Assembly (NCBI RefSeq): GCF_005862305.2
Contig: NZ_CP054021.1
Span: forward strand, 1,860,001-1,924,000
DNA length: 64,000 nt
Direction of reading: 5' to 3'
Source of the DNA: Rhizobium indicum
GTDB taxonomy: Bacteria > Pseudomonadota > Alphaproteobacteria > Rhizobiales > Rhizobiaceae
Shown here: positions 1 through 11,242 of the stretch, one piece after another
How positions within the stretch are numbered: the stretch's first letter is position 1
Layout of the letters: each line of letters begins with the position of its first letter
Program-made: the position numbers and the translations under genes
Notes under the pieces: generated by a model
The model's input: the letters and a program-made list of their open reading frames with translations, nothing else
Told to the model about the DNA's origin: nothing
The model's database searches: none

Positions 1-1869
<1,869 letters not shown>

Positions 1870-1949
1870 TCAATCCTCCTCCCCAATGCCGTCCTTATAT
1901 CATGCTGCATTGCATTATAAAGCGCGGAACCGACGCGATCCGACGCCCA

Positions 1950-2060
1950 GAGTATGATGTCGAAAAGTGTGAGCGATTTTCGGACGACATCATGCTCCAA
2001 CTAGTTAATTGAAAGTGTTACAGCGTCCTTTGCGCGTCTGAAAAGACGCGCGGCGCTGTA
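1950..2060. repeat. RIME-like palindromic repeats in the acsA2-asmA intergenic region
   Basis: Two adjacent hairpins lie between divergent genes. The first pairs 1950-1962 (gagtatgatgtcg) with 1985-1997 (cgacatcatgctc), 12 of 13 bases, enclosing a core containing CGAAAAGTGTG. The same core recurs near 44700, 48830 and 49870. The second, about 2020-2060, pairs a gcgcgtct arm with agacgcgc and is related to hairpins at 11532-11564 and 47657-47682. This matches the general description of Rhizobium-specific intergenic mosaic elements; assignment to a named subclass was not checked. Confidence 0.65.
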
Positions 2061-2144
2061 GGGATTTGCATATGCCTGATATTTCCTATATCCGGCGAAA
2101 TCAGCGCATAACGGGATGACCGGCTGAATTTGCCGGCGGAGATC

Positions 2145-4037
2145 ATGAGCACGTCAAGACATCGCAGGTGGCGCAGGAAGATCGGACCCGTTTCGCGCTG
2201 GCTTCCGGCCTTCGCCCGCCTGTCGACGGTGTTCCTGCTGATCGCGCTGGCGCTTTTCGTGGCGCTCAGAGTTGCCGCCCCCTATCTCATCTCGACCGGT
2301 TTCGTGCGCTCCGGCATCGAGGACACGCTGTCCAAATGGACCGGCTACCATGCCGAGATCAAGGGGAGTCCGGTTCTCGAATTCTGGCCGACGCCACGCA
2401 TCACGCTGAACCAGATCACCATCCGCCAACCGCGCGAAAGCGGTGACAAGCTGCTCGGCAGCATTGAAAGCCTGTCGGCCGATTTCAGCCTCATCGACGC
2501 GTTGAGAGGCCGGACGAGTTTCCATGAATTCCACCTGGTGCGCCCCAACCTGGCGCTGACGCGCGACGAAAAAGGGCTGATCGACTGGAGTTATGCCGGC
2601 CTGCTCGCACGGGCGATCAGCGGCGTACGTTACGAAAACGGAGCTGAGGTGCTCGATCCCGATCTCGATGCCGAGATCGGCGCGGTGACCGTCGAGGACG
2701 GCACGCTTGTGGTCACCGACATCAAGTCCGCCACGACCTATCATTTCGACAGCGTCACCGCCGATATCGCCTGGCCGAGACTATCCGGCGCGATCTCGGC
2801 GGTGGTCATCGCCCGTATCAACGGCGAGGACCTGAAGGTCGATTTCGCCTCGCGCCAGCCGCTGCTCGCCTTTGCCGGCAGGAATGCCGAGACACGGACG
2901 TCGCTCACATCAAACCTTTTGACCGCCCACTTCCAGGGCATTGCCAGCATCGCCAGCCTTTCGGCCTTTTCCGGCAATATCACCGCCAGCATTCCCGATG
3001 TGCCCGCACTTCTGACATGGTCGGGCAGATCGATCCCCGGCATCGCAACCCTGAAGAGCGCCTCGCTGGAATCCGACATCATGTCGTCGGGCAACGGGCT
3101 GCGCTTCAACAATCTCAGCCTCTCGCTGAACGAAGCGAGCGCCACCGGGGTGATGGACCTTTTCACCCAACCCGGCAAACGACCGAAAATCGGCGGCACG
3201 CTCGCCTTCGATCAGATGAACCTCAAGCCCTTCCTCGACGCCTTCGCGCTCAGGCTCGCAGCCGGCGAGGCGGAGGAAATCTCCGCCGGCATCAGCGGAC
3301 CGCTGCGGGTGCTGGATGTCGACGTCAGGCTTTCGGCGCGGCGCGCGCAGATGGGTCTCTTCGAGCTCTCCGATGTCGGCGCCAGCATGATCGTTGCCGG
3401 CGGCGAGGCGAAATTCGATATTGGCGACAGCCAGTTCGAAGGCGGTGAAATGACCGCGCATCTGGAAGCGACGCAGCGCGATTTCGACGGCGGCGGCAAG
3501 CTGCAGCTGTCGATCCGCAATGCCGATTTCGCAGCCCTTGCCGAGCGCCTGCAGCTGAAGGGTCCGCTGCCGCTTGCAACCGGATCGCTCGATCTCGACC
3601 TGCAGTCGCCGAAGGCGATCTGGACGACCGGTCTTGCCGATGTCACCGGCAGGCTGCACTTCTGGACGGGGGAAGGCACGATTCCCGGCATCGATGCTGC
3701 AGCCCTCCGGACGCAGGCGGCCGAAAAACCGTTCTTTCCGCTGAGCGCGGCGGCAGGCGGCGCCTTCGCCTTCAACCAGCTCAACCTTCAGGCCGATTTC
3801 GCCAACGGCTCCGCCGAAATGCACGACGCCCGCATCGCCGGCGCCACACAGACGCTGACGCTTTCAGGCGTCATCACCTATCAGTCGAACGGGCTGGCGC
3901 TTTCCGGATCGCTGGCGGCAACCGATCCGGCCAAGGCGGCGGAGCTGCCGCTTCTGCCGTTCTTCATCGGCGGTTCCTGGCCGAACCCGGTGATCTCGCC
4001 GGTTCCGCTTTTCGGCAATACGCCTCAGGCGCAATAG
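2145..4037 (+). CDS. AsmA family protein
   Basis: Membrane-anchored, mostly periplasmic protein of the AsmA/YhdP group, a family linked to outer-membrane assembly and bulk lipid movement in Gram-negative bacteria. It has 630 residues from the ATG at 2145; a TTG start 15 bases upstream is possible, but GGAG sits at a good distance before the ATG. A basic N-terminus (RHRRWRRK) is followed by one transmembrane segment at roughly residues 22-45. Next comes the AsmA-type beginning (GYHAEIKGSPVLEFWPTPRI), then long repetitive beta-rich sequence containing a typical C-terminal AsmA region (LSGVITYQSNGLALSGSLAA). The stop codon TAG at 4035-4037 is the first triplet of a palindromic repeat. It faces potI convergently. 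The exact role in rhizobia is unknown. Confidence 0.85.
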   Translation: MSTSRHRRWRRKIGPVSRWLPAFARLSTVFLLIALALFVALRVAAPYLISTGFVRSGIEDTLSKWTGYHAEIKGSPVLEFWPTPRITLNQITIRQPRESGDKLLGSIESLSADFSLIDALRGRTSFHEFHLVRPNLALTRDEKGLIDWSYAGLLARAISGVRYENGAEVLDPDLDAEIGAVTVEDGTLVVTDIKSATTYHFDSVTADIAWPRLSGAISAVVIARINGEDLKVDFASRQPLLAFAGRNAETRTSLTSNLLTAHFQGIASIASLSAFSGNITASIPDVPALLTWSGRSIPGIATLKSASLESDIMSSGNGLRFNNLSLSLNEASATGVMDLFTQPGKRPKIGGTLAFDQMNLKPFLDAFALRLAAGEAEEISAGISGPLRVLDVDVRLSARRAQMGLFELSDVGASMIVAGGEAKFDIGDSQFEGGEMTAHLEATQRDFDGGGKLQLSIRNADFAALAERLQLKGPLPLATGSLDLDLQSPKAIWTTGLADVTGRLHFWTGEGTIPGIDAAALRTQAAEKPFFPLSAAAGGAFAFNQLNLQADFANGSAEMHDARIAGATQTLTLSGVITYQSNGLALSGSLAATDPAKAAELPLLPFFIGGSWPNPVISPVPLFGNTPQAQ

Positions 4038-4137
4038 AGCATTTCCGTTTTCTTCGAATTCGGCAATGCTCTATCTCTTTGTTTTCACGCAAATCCGGAC
4101 GGAAAACCGCTTCGCACTTTTCCTGGAATTGCTCTAG
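4035..4137. repeat. RIME-like composite repeat between convergent asmA and potI
   Basis: The element opens with TAGAGCATT and closes with AATTGCTCTA, so its ends form an inverted pair. Internally AGAGCATT (4036 on) pairs with AATGCTCT (4065 on), followed by CTCTTTGTTTTCACGCA and a second arm with GGAAAACCGCTTCGCACTTTTCC. A second copy of the same family with the same order of parts lies at 53900-54026. The first three bases are the asmA stop codon. Sitting between two converging genes, it may also act as a bidirectional terminator or mRNA 3'-end stabiliser; that is inference. Confidence 0.7.
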
Positions 4138-4138
4138 C

Positions 4139-4957
4139 TCAAGCGCCGGCGGCTGCCGCACGCTCGTCCCGCTGGCGCTGAATTTCACGGCGCTTGGTGA
4201 CGACCGAGGCGCAGATGACACCAACGGTCACGATCGCGATCAGGATCGTGCACACCGCATTGATCTCAGGCGTCACGCCGAGGCGCACTTGGCTGTAGAT
4301 CCTCATCGGCAGCGTGGTGGCGCCCGGCCCCGATGTGAAACTGGCGATCACCAGATCGTCGAGCGACAGGGTGAAGGCAAGGATCCAGCCGGAGAGCACA
4401 GCCGGCGCGATGATCGGCAGGGTGATCTCGAAGAAAGTCCGCACCGGCGGCGCGCCGAGATCCTGCGCCGCTTCCTCGATCGATTGATCGAAGCTCAACA
4501 GGCGCGACTGCACGACGACGGCGACGAAGCACATGGTCAGCGTCGTATGCGCCAGCGTGATGGTCCAGAAGCCGCGGTCGAAGCCGATCGCGACGAAGAG
4601 CAACAGCAGCGACAGGCCGGTGATGACGTCGGGCATGACGAGCGGCGCGTAGATCATGCCCGAAAACAGCATGCGGCCGCGAAAGCGCGTGTAGCGCACC
4701 AGCGTCAGCGCCGCCATCGTGCCGAGGATGGTTGCGGCCGTTGCCGACAGCAGGCCGACACGGATCGTCACCCAGGCGGCGTCGAGCAGGCCCTGGTTCG
4801 AGAGCAGCGAGACATACCACTTGGTGGAGAAGCCGCCCCAGACGGTGACGAGCTTCGATTCGTTGAAGGAGAAGATCACCAGCAGCACGATCGGCAGGTA
4901 GAGAAAGGCAAAGCCGAGCGTGACGGAGATGATGTTGAAACGGGTCCATCTCAGCAT
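4139..4957 (-). CDS. potI: putrescine/polyamine ABC transporter permease PotI
   Basis: Inner-membrane permease, 272 residues, of the polyamine importer PotFGHI (the putrescine-preferring system by analogy with E. coli). It shows the usual six hydrophobic spans, starting with GFAFLYLPIVLLVIFSFNES. The cytoplasmic EAA loop, which docks on the ATPase, is EEAAQDLGAPPVRTFFEITLP at about residues 160-180. It is the last gene of potF-G-H-I, with only 3 bases between the potH stop and its start, so translational coupling is likely. The C-terminus is charged and alanine-rich. PotI and PotC cannot be told apart by sequence alone; the match of PotF to the putrescine type favours PotI. Confidence 0.88.
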   Translation of the reverse strand: MLRWTRFNIISVTLGFAFLYLPIVLLVIFSFNESKLVTVWGGFSTKWYVSLLSNQGLLDAAWVTIRVGLLSATAATILGTMAALTLVRYTRFRGRMLFSGMIYAPLVMPDVITGLSLLLLFVAIGFDRGFWTITLAHTTLTMCFVAVVVQSRLLSFDQSIEEAAQDLGAPPVRTFFEITLPIIAPAVLSGWILAFTLSLDDLVIASFTSGPGATTLPMRIYSQVRLGVTPEINAVCTILIAIVTVGVICASVVTKRREIQRQRDERAAAAGA

Positions 4958-4960
4958 GAC

Positions 4961-5872
4961 TTATTTCCCCCGCTCTTCGGCCTTGGCCTGGGCGTTCTGG
5001 AAGAAAACGATCGGGATCACCAGGATCATCAGCAGGATCGTTGCTACCGCCGAGGAGACCGGCCAATCGCGGTTGGCATTGAATTCGTTCCAGAGCGTCT
5101 TGCCGATCATCAGCGTCTGCGAACCGCCGAGCAGGTCGGGAATGACGAATTCACCGACGGCGGGAATGAAGACCAGCATGCAGCCGGCCACCACGCCAGG
5201 GATCGACAGCGGAAAGGTGACGCGCCAGAAGGCCTTGATCGGCGTGCAACCAAGATCCTGCGCCGCCTCGATCAGCGTACCGTCCATCTTTTCCAGAGCA
5301 GAATAGAGCGGCAGCACCATGAAGGGCAGATAGGAATAGACGATGCCGATATAGACGGCGGTATTGGTGTTGAGGATGATCAGCGGGCTGTCGATGATGT
5401 GCAGCGACAGGAGAAGCTGGTTGAAAAGCCCTTCCGGCTTCAGGATCGCGATCCAGGAATAAACGCGGATCAGGAAGCTTGTCCAGAACGGCAGGATGAC
5501 CAGCATCACCAGCGTCGGGCGGATGGTGCGCGGCGCCTGTGCCATGCCATAGGCAATCGGATAGGCGATCAGCAGCGTGAGGAAGGTGGAGATCCCGGCA
5601 ATCACCACGCTCGAGACATAGGCATTGAAATAGAGCGAGTCCTCGGTGAGGTAGCTGTAGTTGTCGAAGGAGAGCTCTCCGATCTTGCTCCAGAGCCCGG
5701 CCCAACCGTCGGCAAGCGAGAAGACGGGCTCGTAAGGCGGCATGGCGATTGCCGTCGTCGACAGCGAAATGCGGAAAACGATGAAGAAGGGCGCCAGGAA
5801 GAAGAGCAGCAGCCAAGTATAGGGGATGGCGATGACGAGGCGATTGTAGAGGCCGGACGTGAGCTTGCCCAT
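4961..5872 (-). CDS. potH: putrescine/polyamine ABC transporter permease PotH
   Basis: Second inner-membrane permease, 303 residues, forming a heterodimer with PotI. It begins with a short cytoplasmic tail and a membrane span (YTWLLLFFLAPFFIVFRISLS), followed by a periplasmic loop rich in Tyr/Asn and five further spans. The EAA coupling loop EAAQDLGCTPIKAFWRVTFP lies near residue 205. The start at 5872 is 4 bases after the potG stop, and the stop is 3 bases before potI, as expected for a tight operon. The typical E. coli PotH is about 317 residues, so length is normal. Confidence 0.88.
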   Translation of the reverse strand: MGKLTSGLYNRLVIAIPYTWLLLFFLAPFFIVFRISLSTTAIAMPPYEPVFSLADGWAGLWSKIGELSFDNYSYLTEDSLYFNAYVSSVVIAGISTFLTLLIAYPIAYGMAQAPRTIRPTLVMLVILPFWTSFLIRVYSWIAILKPEGLFNQLLLSLHIIDSPLIILNTNTAVYIGIVYSYLPFMVLPLYSALEKMDGTLIEAAQDLGCTPIKAFWRVTFPLSIPGVVAGCMLVFIPAVGEFVIPDLLGGSQTLMIGKTLWNEFNANRDWPVSSAVATILLMILVIPIVFFQNAQAKAEERGK

Positions 5873-5876
5873 GATG

Positions 5877-7019
5877 TCAATCCTTCAGCAGAATGCCGGC
5901 GTTCTCATCGAAGGAGACCCAGACTTCCTGATCGTAGGTGAAGGGGTCGTCGACGGAGCGCTGCGCATTGAGGGACGAGGCCTTGACGACAGTGCCGCTC
6001 TGCAATTTTACATGGAAGACGGTCATGTCGCCGAGATAGGCGATGTCCCAGAGTTCACCCCTGGCGGCGTTGACCGAAGCGTTGGCGGGAGGCGTGCGCC
6101 CGACCCGCATCTTTTCCGGCCGGATGGCGAAGCCGACGGCGCTGCCGGCCGAAGGTGTCTCGGCGGCGGCGACGCGCACGCTGAATCCGCTGTCGATTGA
6201 TATCTCGATGGTACCGTTGCCCGATGAGGCGACCTTGCCGTCGAAGATGTTCACGTCGCCGATGAAATCCGCGACGAAGCGGGAATTCGGCGCCTCGTAG
6301 ATCTCCGCCGGCGTCGCCACCTGCACGACCTTGCCGTGGCTCATGACGGCGATGCGGTCGGCCATGGTCATCGCCTCTTCCTGGTCGTGGGTGACGACGA
6401 CGAAGGTGAGGCCGAGGTTCTGCTGCAGGTCCATCAGTTCGAACTGGGTTTCCTCGCGCAGCTTCTTGTCGAGTGCGCCGAGCGGCTCGTCGAGCAGCAG
6501 CACCTTCGGGCGCTTGGCAAGCGAACGGGCCAAGGCCACGCGCTGGCGCTGGCCGCCGGAAAGCTGGTTCGGCTTGCGGGAGGCGAACTGCTCCAGCTTG
6601 ACCAGCTTCAGCATCTGCGAGACACGCTCGGCCATCTCGTCCTTCGACATGCCGTCCTGCCTCAGGCCGAAAGCGATATTCTTCTCGACCGTCATGTGCG
6701 GGAAAAGCGCATAGGACTGGAACATCATGTTGACCGGCCGCCTGTAGGGCGGCGTGCCGGCCATGTCGGTGCCGTCGAGAACGATTTCGCCCGAGGTCGG
6801 CTGCTCGAAACCGGCGAGCATGCGCAGCAGCGTCGACTTGCCGCAACCCGAAGCGCCGAGCAGCGCGAAGAACTCGCGGTGGTAGATGTTCAGCGACAGA
6901 TCGTCGACGGCGGTAAAATCGCCAAAGCGCTTGGTGACATTCTTGAAAGCAATGAAGGGTTTTGCAGACGGATCGGTCCAAGGCGCAAAAGCGCGGCGGA
7001 TATTGCCGAGAGACTTCAT
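5877..7019 (-). CDS. potG: putrescine/polyamine ABC transporter ATP-binding protein PotG
   Basis: Cytoplasmic ATPase of the PotFGHI importer, 380 residues from the ATG at 7019 (MKSLGNIRRA); the upstream in-frame extension has no family similarity. It has a Walker A motif GASGCGKST at about residue 55, the signature LSGGQRQRVALARSLA, Walker B VLLLDEP and the switch histidine in VVTHDQEEAMTMADR. After the nucleotide-binding domain comes a C-terminal TOBE domain of about 130 residues, as in PotA/PotG. It is separated from potF by about 90 bases holding a strong hairpin, and is nearly joined to potH. Regulation is probably shared with potF. Confidence 0.9.
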   Translation of the reverse strand: MKSLGNIRRAFAPWTDPSAKPFIAFKNVTKRFGDFTAVDDLSLNIYHREFFALLGASGCGKSTLLRMLAGFEQPTSGEIVLDGTDMAGTPPYRRPVNMMFQSYALFPHMTVEKNIAFGLRQDGMSKDEMAERVSQMLKLVKLEQFASRKPNQLSGGQRQRVALARSLAKRPKVLLLDEPLGALDKKLREETQFELMDLQQNLGLTFVVVTHDQEEAMTMADRIAVMSHGKVVQVATPAEIYEAPNSRFVADFIGDVNIFDGKVASSGNGTIEISIDSGFSVRVAAAETPSAGSAVGFAIRPEKMRVGRTPPANASVNAARGELWDIAYLGDMTVFHVKLQSGTVVKASSLNAQRSVDDPFTYDQEVWVSFDENAGILLKD

Positions 7020-7074
7020 ATTATTCCCCGAAATACAAGGTTCTGCCGGCCTCCACCCCGGCCGGTAATTGAAA

Positions 7075-7098
7075 GGCCCGGACGTTTCCGTCCGGGCC
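7075..7098 (-). promoter_or_regulatory. intercistronic GC-rich hairpin between potF and potG
   Basis: Perfect 10-bp inverted repeat ggcccggacg / cgtccgggcc with a 4-base loop, starting 10 bases past the potF stop. There is no T-run, so full termination is unlikely. Hairpins here commonly protect the upstream message for the abundant binding protein or cause partial termination. Equivalent hairpins follow the two other binding-protein genes in this window. Confidence 0.7.
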
Positions 7099-7108
7099 CA
7101 AGGCTGAA

Positions 7109-8206
7109 TTACTGGCCGGTGACGACCTTCGTCCAGAGGCGCGTCCCCAGACGCTGCGTTTTCGGATCCCACGGCTTGACCGTGAAGAGGTTCTTCATCA
7201 CCTCTTCGGTCGGATAGATCGCCGGGTCTTCCAGAATCTCCTTGCTGACGAACTGCTGCGAAGCCTTGTTGCCGTTGGCGTAGAAGGTGTGGTCGCTCGC
7301 CTTGGCGATGACCTCAGGCTTCATCATGTAGTTCAGGAACTCGTGGGCTTCCGCGACATGGGGCGCATCGGCGGGGATCGCCATCATGTCGAACCACATC
7401 TGGGCGCCCTGCGAGGGGATCGAATAATTGACCTCGACGCCGTTCTTGGCTTCGGCCGCACGGTCGCGAGCCTGCAGCATGTCGCCGGAATAGCCGAAGG
7501 CGATGCAGATGTCGCCGTTGGCAAGCGCATTGATATATTCGGACGAGTGGAACTTGCGGATATTGGGGCGGACGGCCGTCAGCAGCTCTTCGGCCTTCTT
7601 GAAATCCTCAGCCTTTGTGGAGTTGGGGTCGAGGCCGAGATAACGGAACGCCGTGGAGATGACGTCCTTCGGTGTGTCGAGAACGTAGATGCCACAATCC
7701 TTGAACTTTTCGGCGACCTTTGGATCGAAGATCACTTCGAGGCCGGGCTTGACATCGGGACCGAGGATTTCAGCGACCTTCTTGACGTTGTAGCCGATGC
7801 CGTCCGTGCCCCACATATAATCGACCGCGTGTTCGTTACCGGCGTCATATTCGGCGGTGCGCTGCTGGATCACATCCCACATGTTGGAAATGTTCGGCAG
7901 TTTCGACTTGTCGAGCTTCTGGAAAACACCGGCCTGGATCTGGCGCTGCAGGAAGTCGGCTGTGGGAACGACGACGTCATAACCCGTGCCGCCGGCAAGC
8001 AGCTTGGTTTCCACGGTCTCGTTGGAATCGAAGGTGTCGTAGACGACCTTGATGCCGGTTTCTTTGGTGAAGTCGGTCAGGATGGAGTCGTCGATATAAT
8101 CCGACCAGTTGTAGACGTTGACCACGCGCTCCTGCGCATAGGCCGGCGCGGCAGCAAGGAGTGCGGTAACGGCGGCGGCCGTCACGCATAGGATGGTTGA
8201 CCTCAT
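7109..8206 (-). CDS. potF: periplasmic putrescine-binding protein PotF
   Basis: Solute-binding protein that captures polyamines in the periplasm and delivers them to PotGHI. It has 365 residues with a clear Sec signal peptide (cleavage expected after AAPAYA, near residue 24). The mature start reads ERVVNVYNWSDYIDDSILTDFTKETGIKV, the PotD/PotF hallmark with the ligand-contacting WSDY. Further family features are the GYDVVVPTADFLQRQI segment and a C-terminal KPWDPKTQRLGTRLWTKV. An AGGAG-type ribosome site precedes the ATG at 8206. It is the first gene of the operon, and its promoter should lie in 8207-8331. It is near the XRE regulator gene, but nothing shows that this controls it. Confidence 0.92.
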   Translation of the reverse strand: MRSTILCVTAAAVTALLAAAPAYAQERVVNVYNWSDYIDDSILTDFTKETGIKVVYDTFDSNETVETKLLAGGTGYDVVVPTADFLQRQIQAGVFQKLDKSKLPNISNMWDVIQQRTAEYDAGNEHAVDYMWGTDGIGYNVKKVAEILGPDVKPGLEVIFDPKVAEKFKDCGIYVLDTPKDVISTAFRYLGLDPNSTKAEDFKKAEELLTAVRPNIRKFHSSEYINALANGDICIAFGYSGDMLQARDRAAEAKNGVEVNYSIPSQGAQMWFDMMAIPADAPHVAEAHEFLNYMMKPEVIAKASDHTFYANGNKASQQFVSKEILEDPAIYPTEEVMKNLFTVKPWDPKTQRLGTRLWTKVVTGQ

Positions 8207-8331
8207 GACTTCTCCTGTTTGTTCAAAGATTCCGCACCCGGAGCATCTTTTCCCTCTGGTTTTCGACGCAGACTAAGAAGGAATTTCACAGCCCACAAGC
8301 GCAAAATCCTGCGCCCTCAATGATTTCACAA

Positions 8332-9741
8332 TCACTGGAAATCGAAGGCGCTAAGGCCTGCCACCATCTCGTCGAGCCCGAGCGGTCTCGTCACCGGCGG
8401 CTCGGCCCGGGAAAGGCAGCCGCGCCGCTCGCAAAGGCGACAGGCCGGACCGATCGCGACCGGATCGAGCGCCATCGCCTGCCCGTAGACCACGCCCTCG
8501 CCAAGGGCAGCATCGCAGCCGATCAGGATCGCGGTGCGCCTGACCCTTTCGCCGAATTCGACGCACGGTCCCTCCAGCGTGCGGGCTACCGTCAGGAAGG
8601 ATGCACCGTCAGGCATGACGACCGTTTCGGCGAGGATCTGGCCCGGCTGCAGGAAGGCGGCATGGATATTGAGCTTCGGACAGCCGCCGCCGAAACGGGC
8701 CTGCGGAAAGCCCTGGGCGCCCGCCCTGCGCAGCCGGTGGCCGGCGGCATCGATTTCGATCAGGAAGAAGGGAATGGCGGCCGCGCCTGGGCGCTGCAGC
8801 ATGGCAAGGCGCGCAGCCGCATGGCCGAAAGAGACGCCGAAGCGCGCACGCAGAATATCGATATCGTAGCGCGTCGCTTTCGCCGCCGAAAGAAAGGCCT
8901 CGTAGGGCATTGCAAGTGCCAGCGCGGCGATGCGGGCAAGCTCAAAACGGGCGATGCGGCGCGCCTCGGCGGAGGAGAGCGAGAGATCGGCGAGTTCGGC
9001 ATCGATTGCCGGCAGCAAAGCGAGAGTCGCGGCCTCGATTGATATCTCATGCGCACGGTCGGCCTGTGACAAGCGCTCCGAGATGAAAAGCCGCATCGAA
9101 TGGCGATCGAAACGGCGGCGCAGATCCGGCATGACATGGACGGGCAAGACACGCACCGCGATGCCGCGCTCGGAACGCAACCAATCCTTCAGCCCGGCGG
9201 CAAGATCGAGGCCGCCGGGGAGCGTTGCGGCAAAGGTTTCCGCCGCCGTCTCGATCTGTCCGAAATAGCCGGACCTGCGCTCCAGCGTCTCGCGCACCTC
9301 GTCCAGCGGCAAGCGGCCGGCGGCGACCGGCGCATGCCCTTCGGCGGCCATCAGCGCCGTCAGATCGGACAGCCTTGCCGCCTGCTCGCGATAGGCGCGG
9401 TAGAGCTTGATCATGCCGCTCGCGGCATTGGGTGCGGCCTCGGCCACCTCGACCAATTCCTGATCACCCGGCAGTTCGCCGGACAGCAGCGGATCGGCAA
9501 AGACCTCCTTGAGCTGGCCGAGACTGCCGCCGGTCTGTCCCCGCAACTCTTCCAGATCGACCCTGTAGACGCTTGCAAGCTTGAGAAGCAGTTGCACCGT
9601 CAGCGGTCGCTGGTTGCGCTCGATCAGGTTCAGGTAGGACGGCGATATTTCCAGCGCCTCGGCCATGGCGGTCTGCGTCAGCGCCAGCGCATTGCGGATG
9701 CGCCTGACTTTCGGGCCTGCGAATATCTTCCGTTCCGCCAT
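8332..9741 (-). CDS. XRE-family regulator with short-chain fatty acyl-responsive domain (ScfR/RamB-like)
   Basis: Transcription factor of 469 residues. The ATG at 9741 is chosen because AAAGGA lies 6-7 bases upstream; a TTG at 9762 would add 7 residues. The N-terminal Cro/C1 helix-turn-helix is at about residues 8-65 (ALTQTAMAEALEISPSYLNLIERNQRPL). The remaining 400 residues have the layout of ScfR/RamB proteins, with an IrrE-like middle region and a C-terminal Cys-containing domain (ACRLCERRGCLSRAEPP). In Corynebacterium the relative RamB controls acetate metabolism, including isocitrate lyase. Here the gene is divergent from aceA, 190 bases apart, which supports local control. Direct sensing of an acyl-CoA is inferred. 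Confidence 0.82.
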   Translation of the reverse strand: MAERKIFAGPKVRRIRNALALTQTAMAEALEISPSYLNLIERNQRPLTVQLLLKLASVYRVDLEELRGQTGGSLGQLKEVFADPLLSGELPGDQELVEVAEAAPNAASGMIKLYRAYREQAARLSDLTALMAAEGHAPVAAGRLPLDEVRETLERRSGYFGQIETAAETFAATLPGGLDLAAGLKDWLRSERGIAVRVLPVHVMPDLRRRFDRHSMRLFISERLSQADRAHEISIEAATLALLPAIDAELADLSLSSAEARRIARFELARIAALALAMPYEAFLSAAKATRYDIDILRARFGVSFGHAAARLAMLQRPGAAAIPFFLIEIDAAGHRLRRAGAQGFPQARFGGGCPKLNIHAAFLQPGQILAETVVMPDGASFLTVARTLEGPCVEFGERVRRTAILIGCDAALGEGVVYGQAMALDPVAIGPACRLCERRGCLSRAEPPVTRPLGLDEMVAGLSAFDFQ

Positions 9742-9773
9742 GTCACATCCTTTGACAGGCAAGGAGCGCCATA

Positions 9774-9791
9774 TTTACAAACATTTACAAA
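9774..9791. promoter_or_regulatory. tandem TTTACAAA repeats, candidate operator for the ScfR/RamB-like regulator
   Basis: TTTACAAAcaTTTACAAA: two identical octamers starting 10 bases apart, so on the same helix face, in the region between the divergent regulator gene and aceA. The octamer differs by one base from the TTTGCAAA core remembered for corynebacterial RamB sites. The location fits autoregulation and aceA control. This is a prediction from sequence only. Confidence 0.45.
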
Positions 9792-9931
9792 TTCACAGCG
9801 CCACTCTGTCAATCCTCCTCATCTTAACCTCTTTCCACCCCGGAAATCAAAGGTTTTTCTGGTCATAACGCACCGAATTGTCAATCTTGTCACGCAGCAC
9901 CCTTTGTCGGGCTTTTAGTGAGGAGAGCAGC

Positions 9932-11221
9932 ATGACGGATTTTTACAACCTTGTCCCAAACACATCAGCAGGCCGCTTCGACGGCATCGAGAGACCGTAC
10001 TCGGCCGAAGACGTGCAGCGGCTCAGAGGCTCGGTGGCGCTCCGTCATACACTGGCCGAAATGGGGGCTGACCGGTTGTGGCGGCTCCTGCACCAGGAGG
10101 ATTTCGTCAATGCGCTCGGCGCACTTTCCGGCAACCAGGCCATGCAGATGGTGCGCGCCGGGCTGAAGGCGATCTATCTCTCCGGCTGGCAGGTGGCGGC
10201 CGACGCCAATACAGCATCGGCGATGTATCCCGACCAGTCCCTCTATCCGGCCAATGCCGGTCCGGAACTTGCCAAACGCATCAATCGCACGCTGCAGCGC
10301 GCCGATCAGATCGAGACCGCGGAAGCCCAGGGACTTTCCGTCGAGACCTGGTTCGCGCCGATCGTTGCCGATGCGGAAGCAGGTTTCGGCGGACCGCTCA
10401 ACGCCTTCGAAATCATGAAGGCCTATATCGAGGCGGGTGCCGCGGGCGTTCACTTCGAGGACCAACTCGCCTCGGAGAAGAAATGCGGGCATCTCGGCGG
10501 CAAAGTGCTGATCCCGACGGCCGCCCATATCCGCAATCTCGACGCCGCGCGGCTTGCCGCCGACGTCATGGGCGTTGCGACGCTGGTCATCGCCCGCACC
10601 GACGCGGAAGCGGCAAAGCTCTTGACGTCAGACATCGACGAACGCGACCAGCCCTTCGTCGACTATGATGCCGGCCGTACGGTCGAAGGTTTCTATCAGG
10701 TGCGAAACGGCATCGAGCCCTGTATCGCGCGCGCCGTCGCCTATGCGCCGCATTGCGATCTCATCTGGTGCGAGACCTCGAAGCCGGACCTCGACCAGGC
10801 GCGGCGCTTTGCCGAAGGCGTGCACAAGGTCCATCCCGGCAAGCTGCTCGCCTATAATTGCTCGCCTTCCTTCAACTGGAAGAAGAATCTCGACGAAGCG
10901 ACGATCGCACGGTTCCAGCGCGAACTCGGCGCAATGGGCTACAAGTTCCAGTTCATCACGCTCGCCGGCTTCCACCAGCTGAACTACGGCATGTACGAAC
11001 TGGCGCGCGGCTACCGGCAGCGGCAGATGTCGGCCTATTCCGAGCTGCAGCAGGCGGAATTCGCCGCCGAGGTCAATGGCTATACCGCTACCAAACATCA
11101 GCGCGAGGTCGGCACCGGCTATTTCGACGCCGTCTCGCTCGCCATCACCGGCGGCCGGTCTTCGACGACAGCGATGCACGGCTCGACCGAACATGCGCAG
11201 TTCAAACCGGCTGCGGAATAA
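9932..11221 (+). CDS. aceA: isocitrate lyase
   Basis: Cytoplasmic glyoxylate-shunt enzyme that cleaves isocitrate to succinate and glyoxylate, needed for growth on acetate and fatty or ketone-body carbon. It has 429 residues from the ATG at 9932, which follows GTGAGGAGAGCAGC; an in-frame upstream ATG would add 18 unrelated residues. The catalytic loop [11 protein letters not shown] is present with its active cysteine, as are the metal-site region ADAEAGFGG and the later motifs [11 protein letters not shown] and TGYFDAVS. Length fits the short bacterial class (about 430). Malate synthase is not in the window. A 78-residue gene follows 21 bases after the stop, probably in the same operon, and regulation by the divergent ScfR/RamB-like protein is likely. 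Confidence 0.95.
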   Translation: MTDFYNLVPNTSAGRFDGIERPYSAEDVQRLRGSVALRHTLAEMGADRLWRLLHQEDFVNALGALSGNQAMQMVRAGLKAIYLSGWQVAADANTASAMYPDQSLYPANAGPELAKRINRTLQRADQIETAEAQGLSVETWFAPIVADAEAGFGGPLNAFEIMKAYIEAGAAGVHFEDQLASEKKCGHLGGKVLIPTAAHIRNLDAARLAADVMGVATLVIARTDAEAAKLLTSDIDERDQPFVDYDAGRTVEGFYQVRNGIEPCIARAVAYAPHCDLIWCETSKPDLDQARRFAEGVHKVHPGKLLAYNCSPSFNWKKNLDEATIARFQRELGAMGYKFQFITLAGFHQLNYGMYELARGYRQRQMSAYSELQQAEFAAEVNGYTATKHQREVGTGYFDAVSLAITGGRSSTTAMHGSTEHAQFKPAAE

Positions 11222-11242
11222 CTCGAAGAGGAGGAGAAGATC

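Noticed and set aside
4079..5941. A 620-codon open frame on the plus strand opposite potH and potI
   Set aside because: It is antisense to clear membrane permeases. The translation is Asp/Arg/His/Gln-rich low-complexity sequence, typical of the complement of GC-rich genes, and it has no ribosome site.
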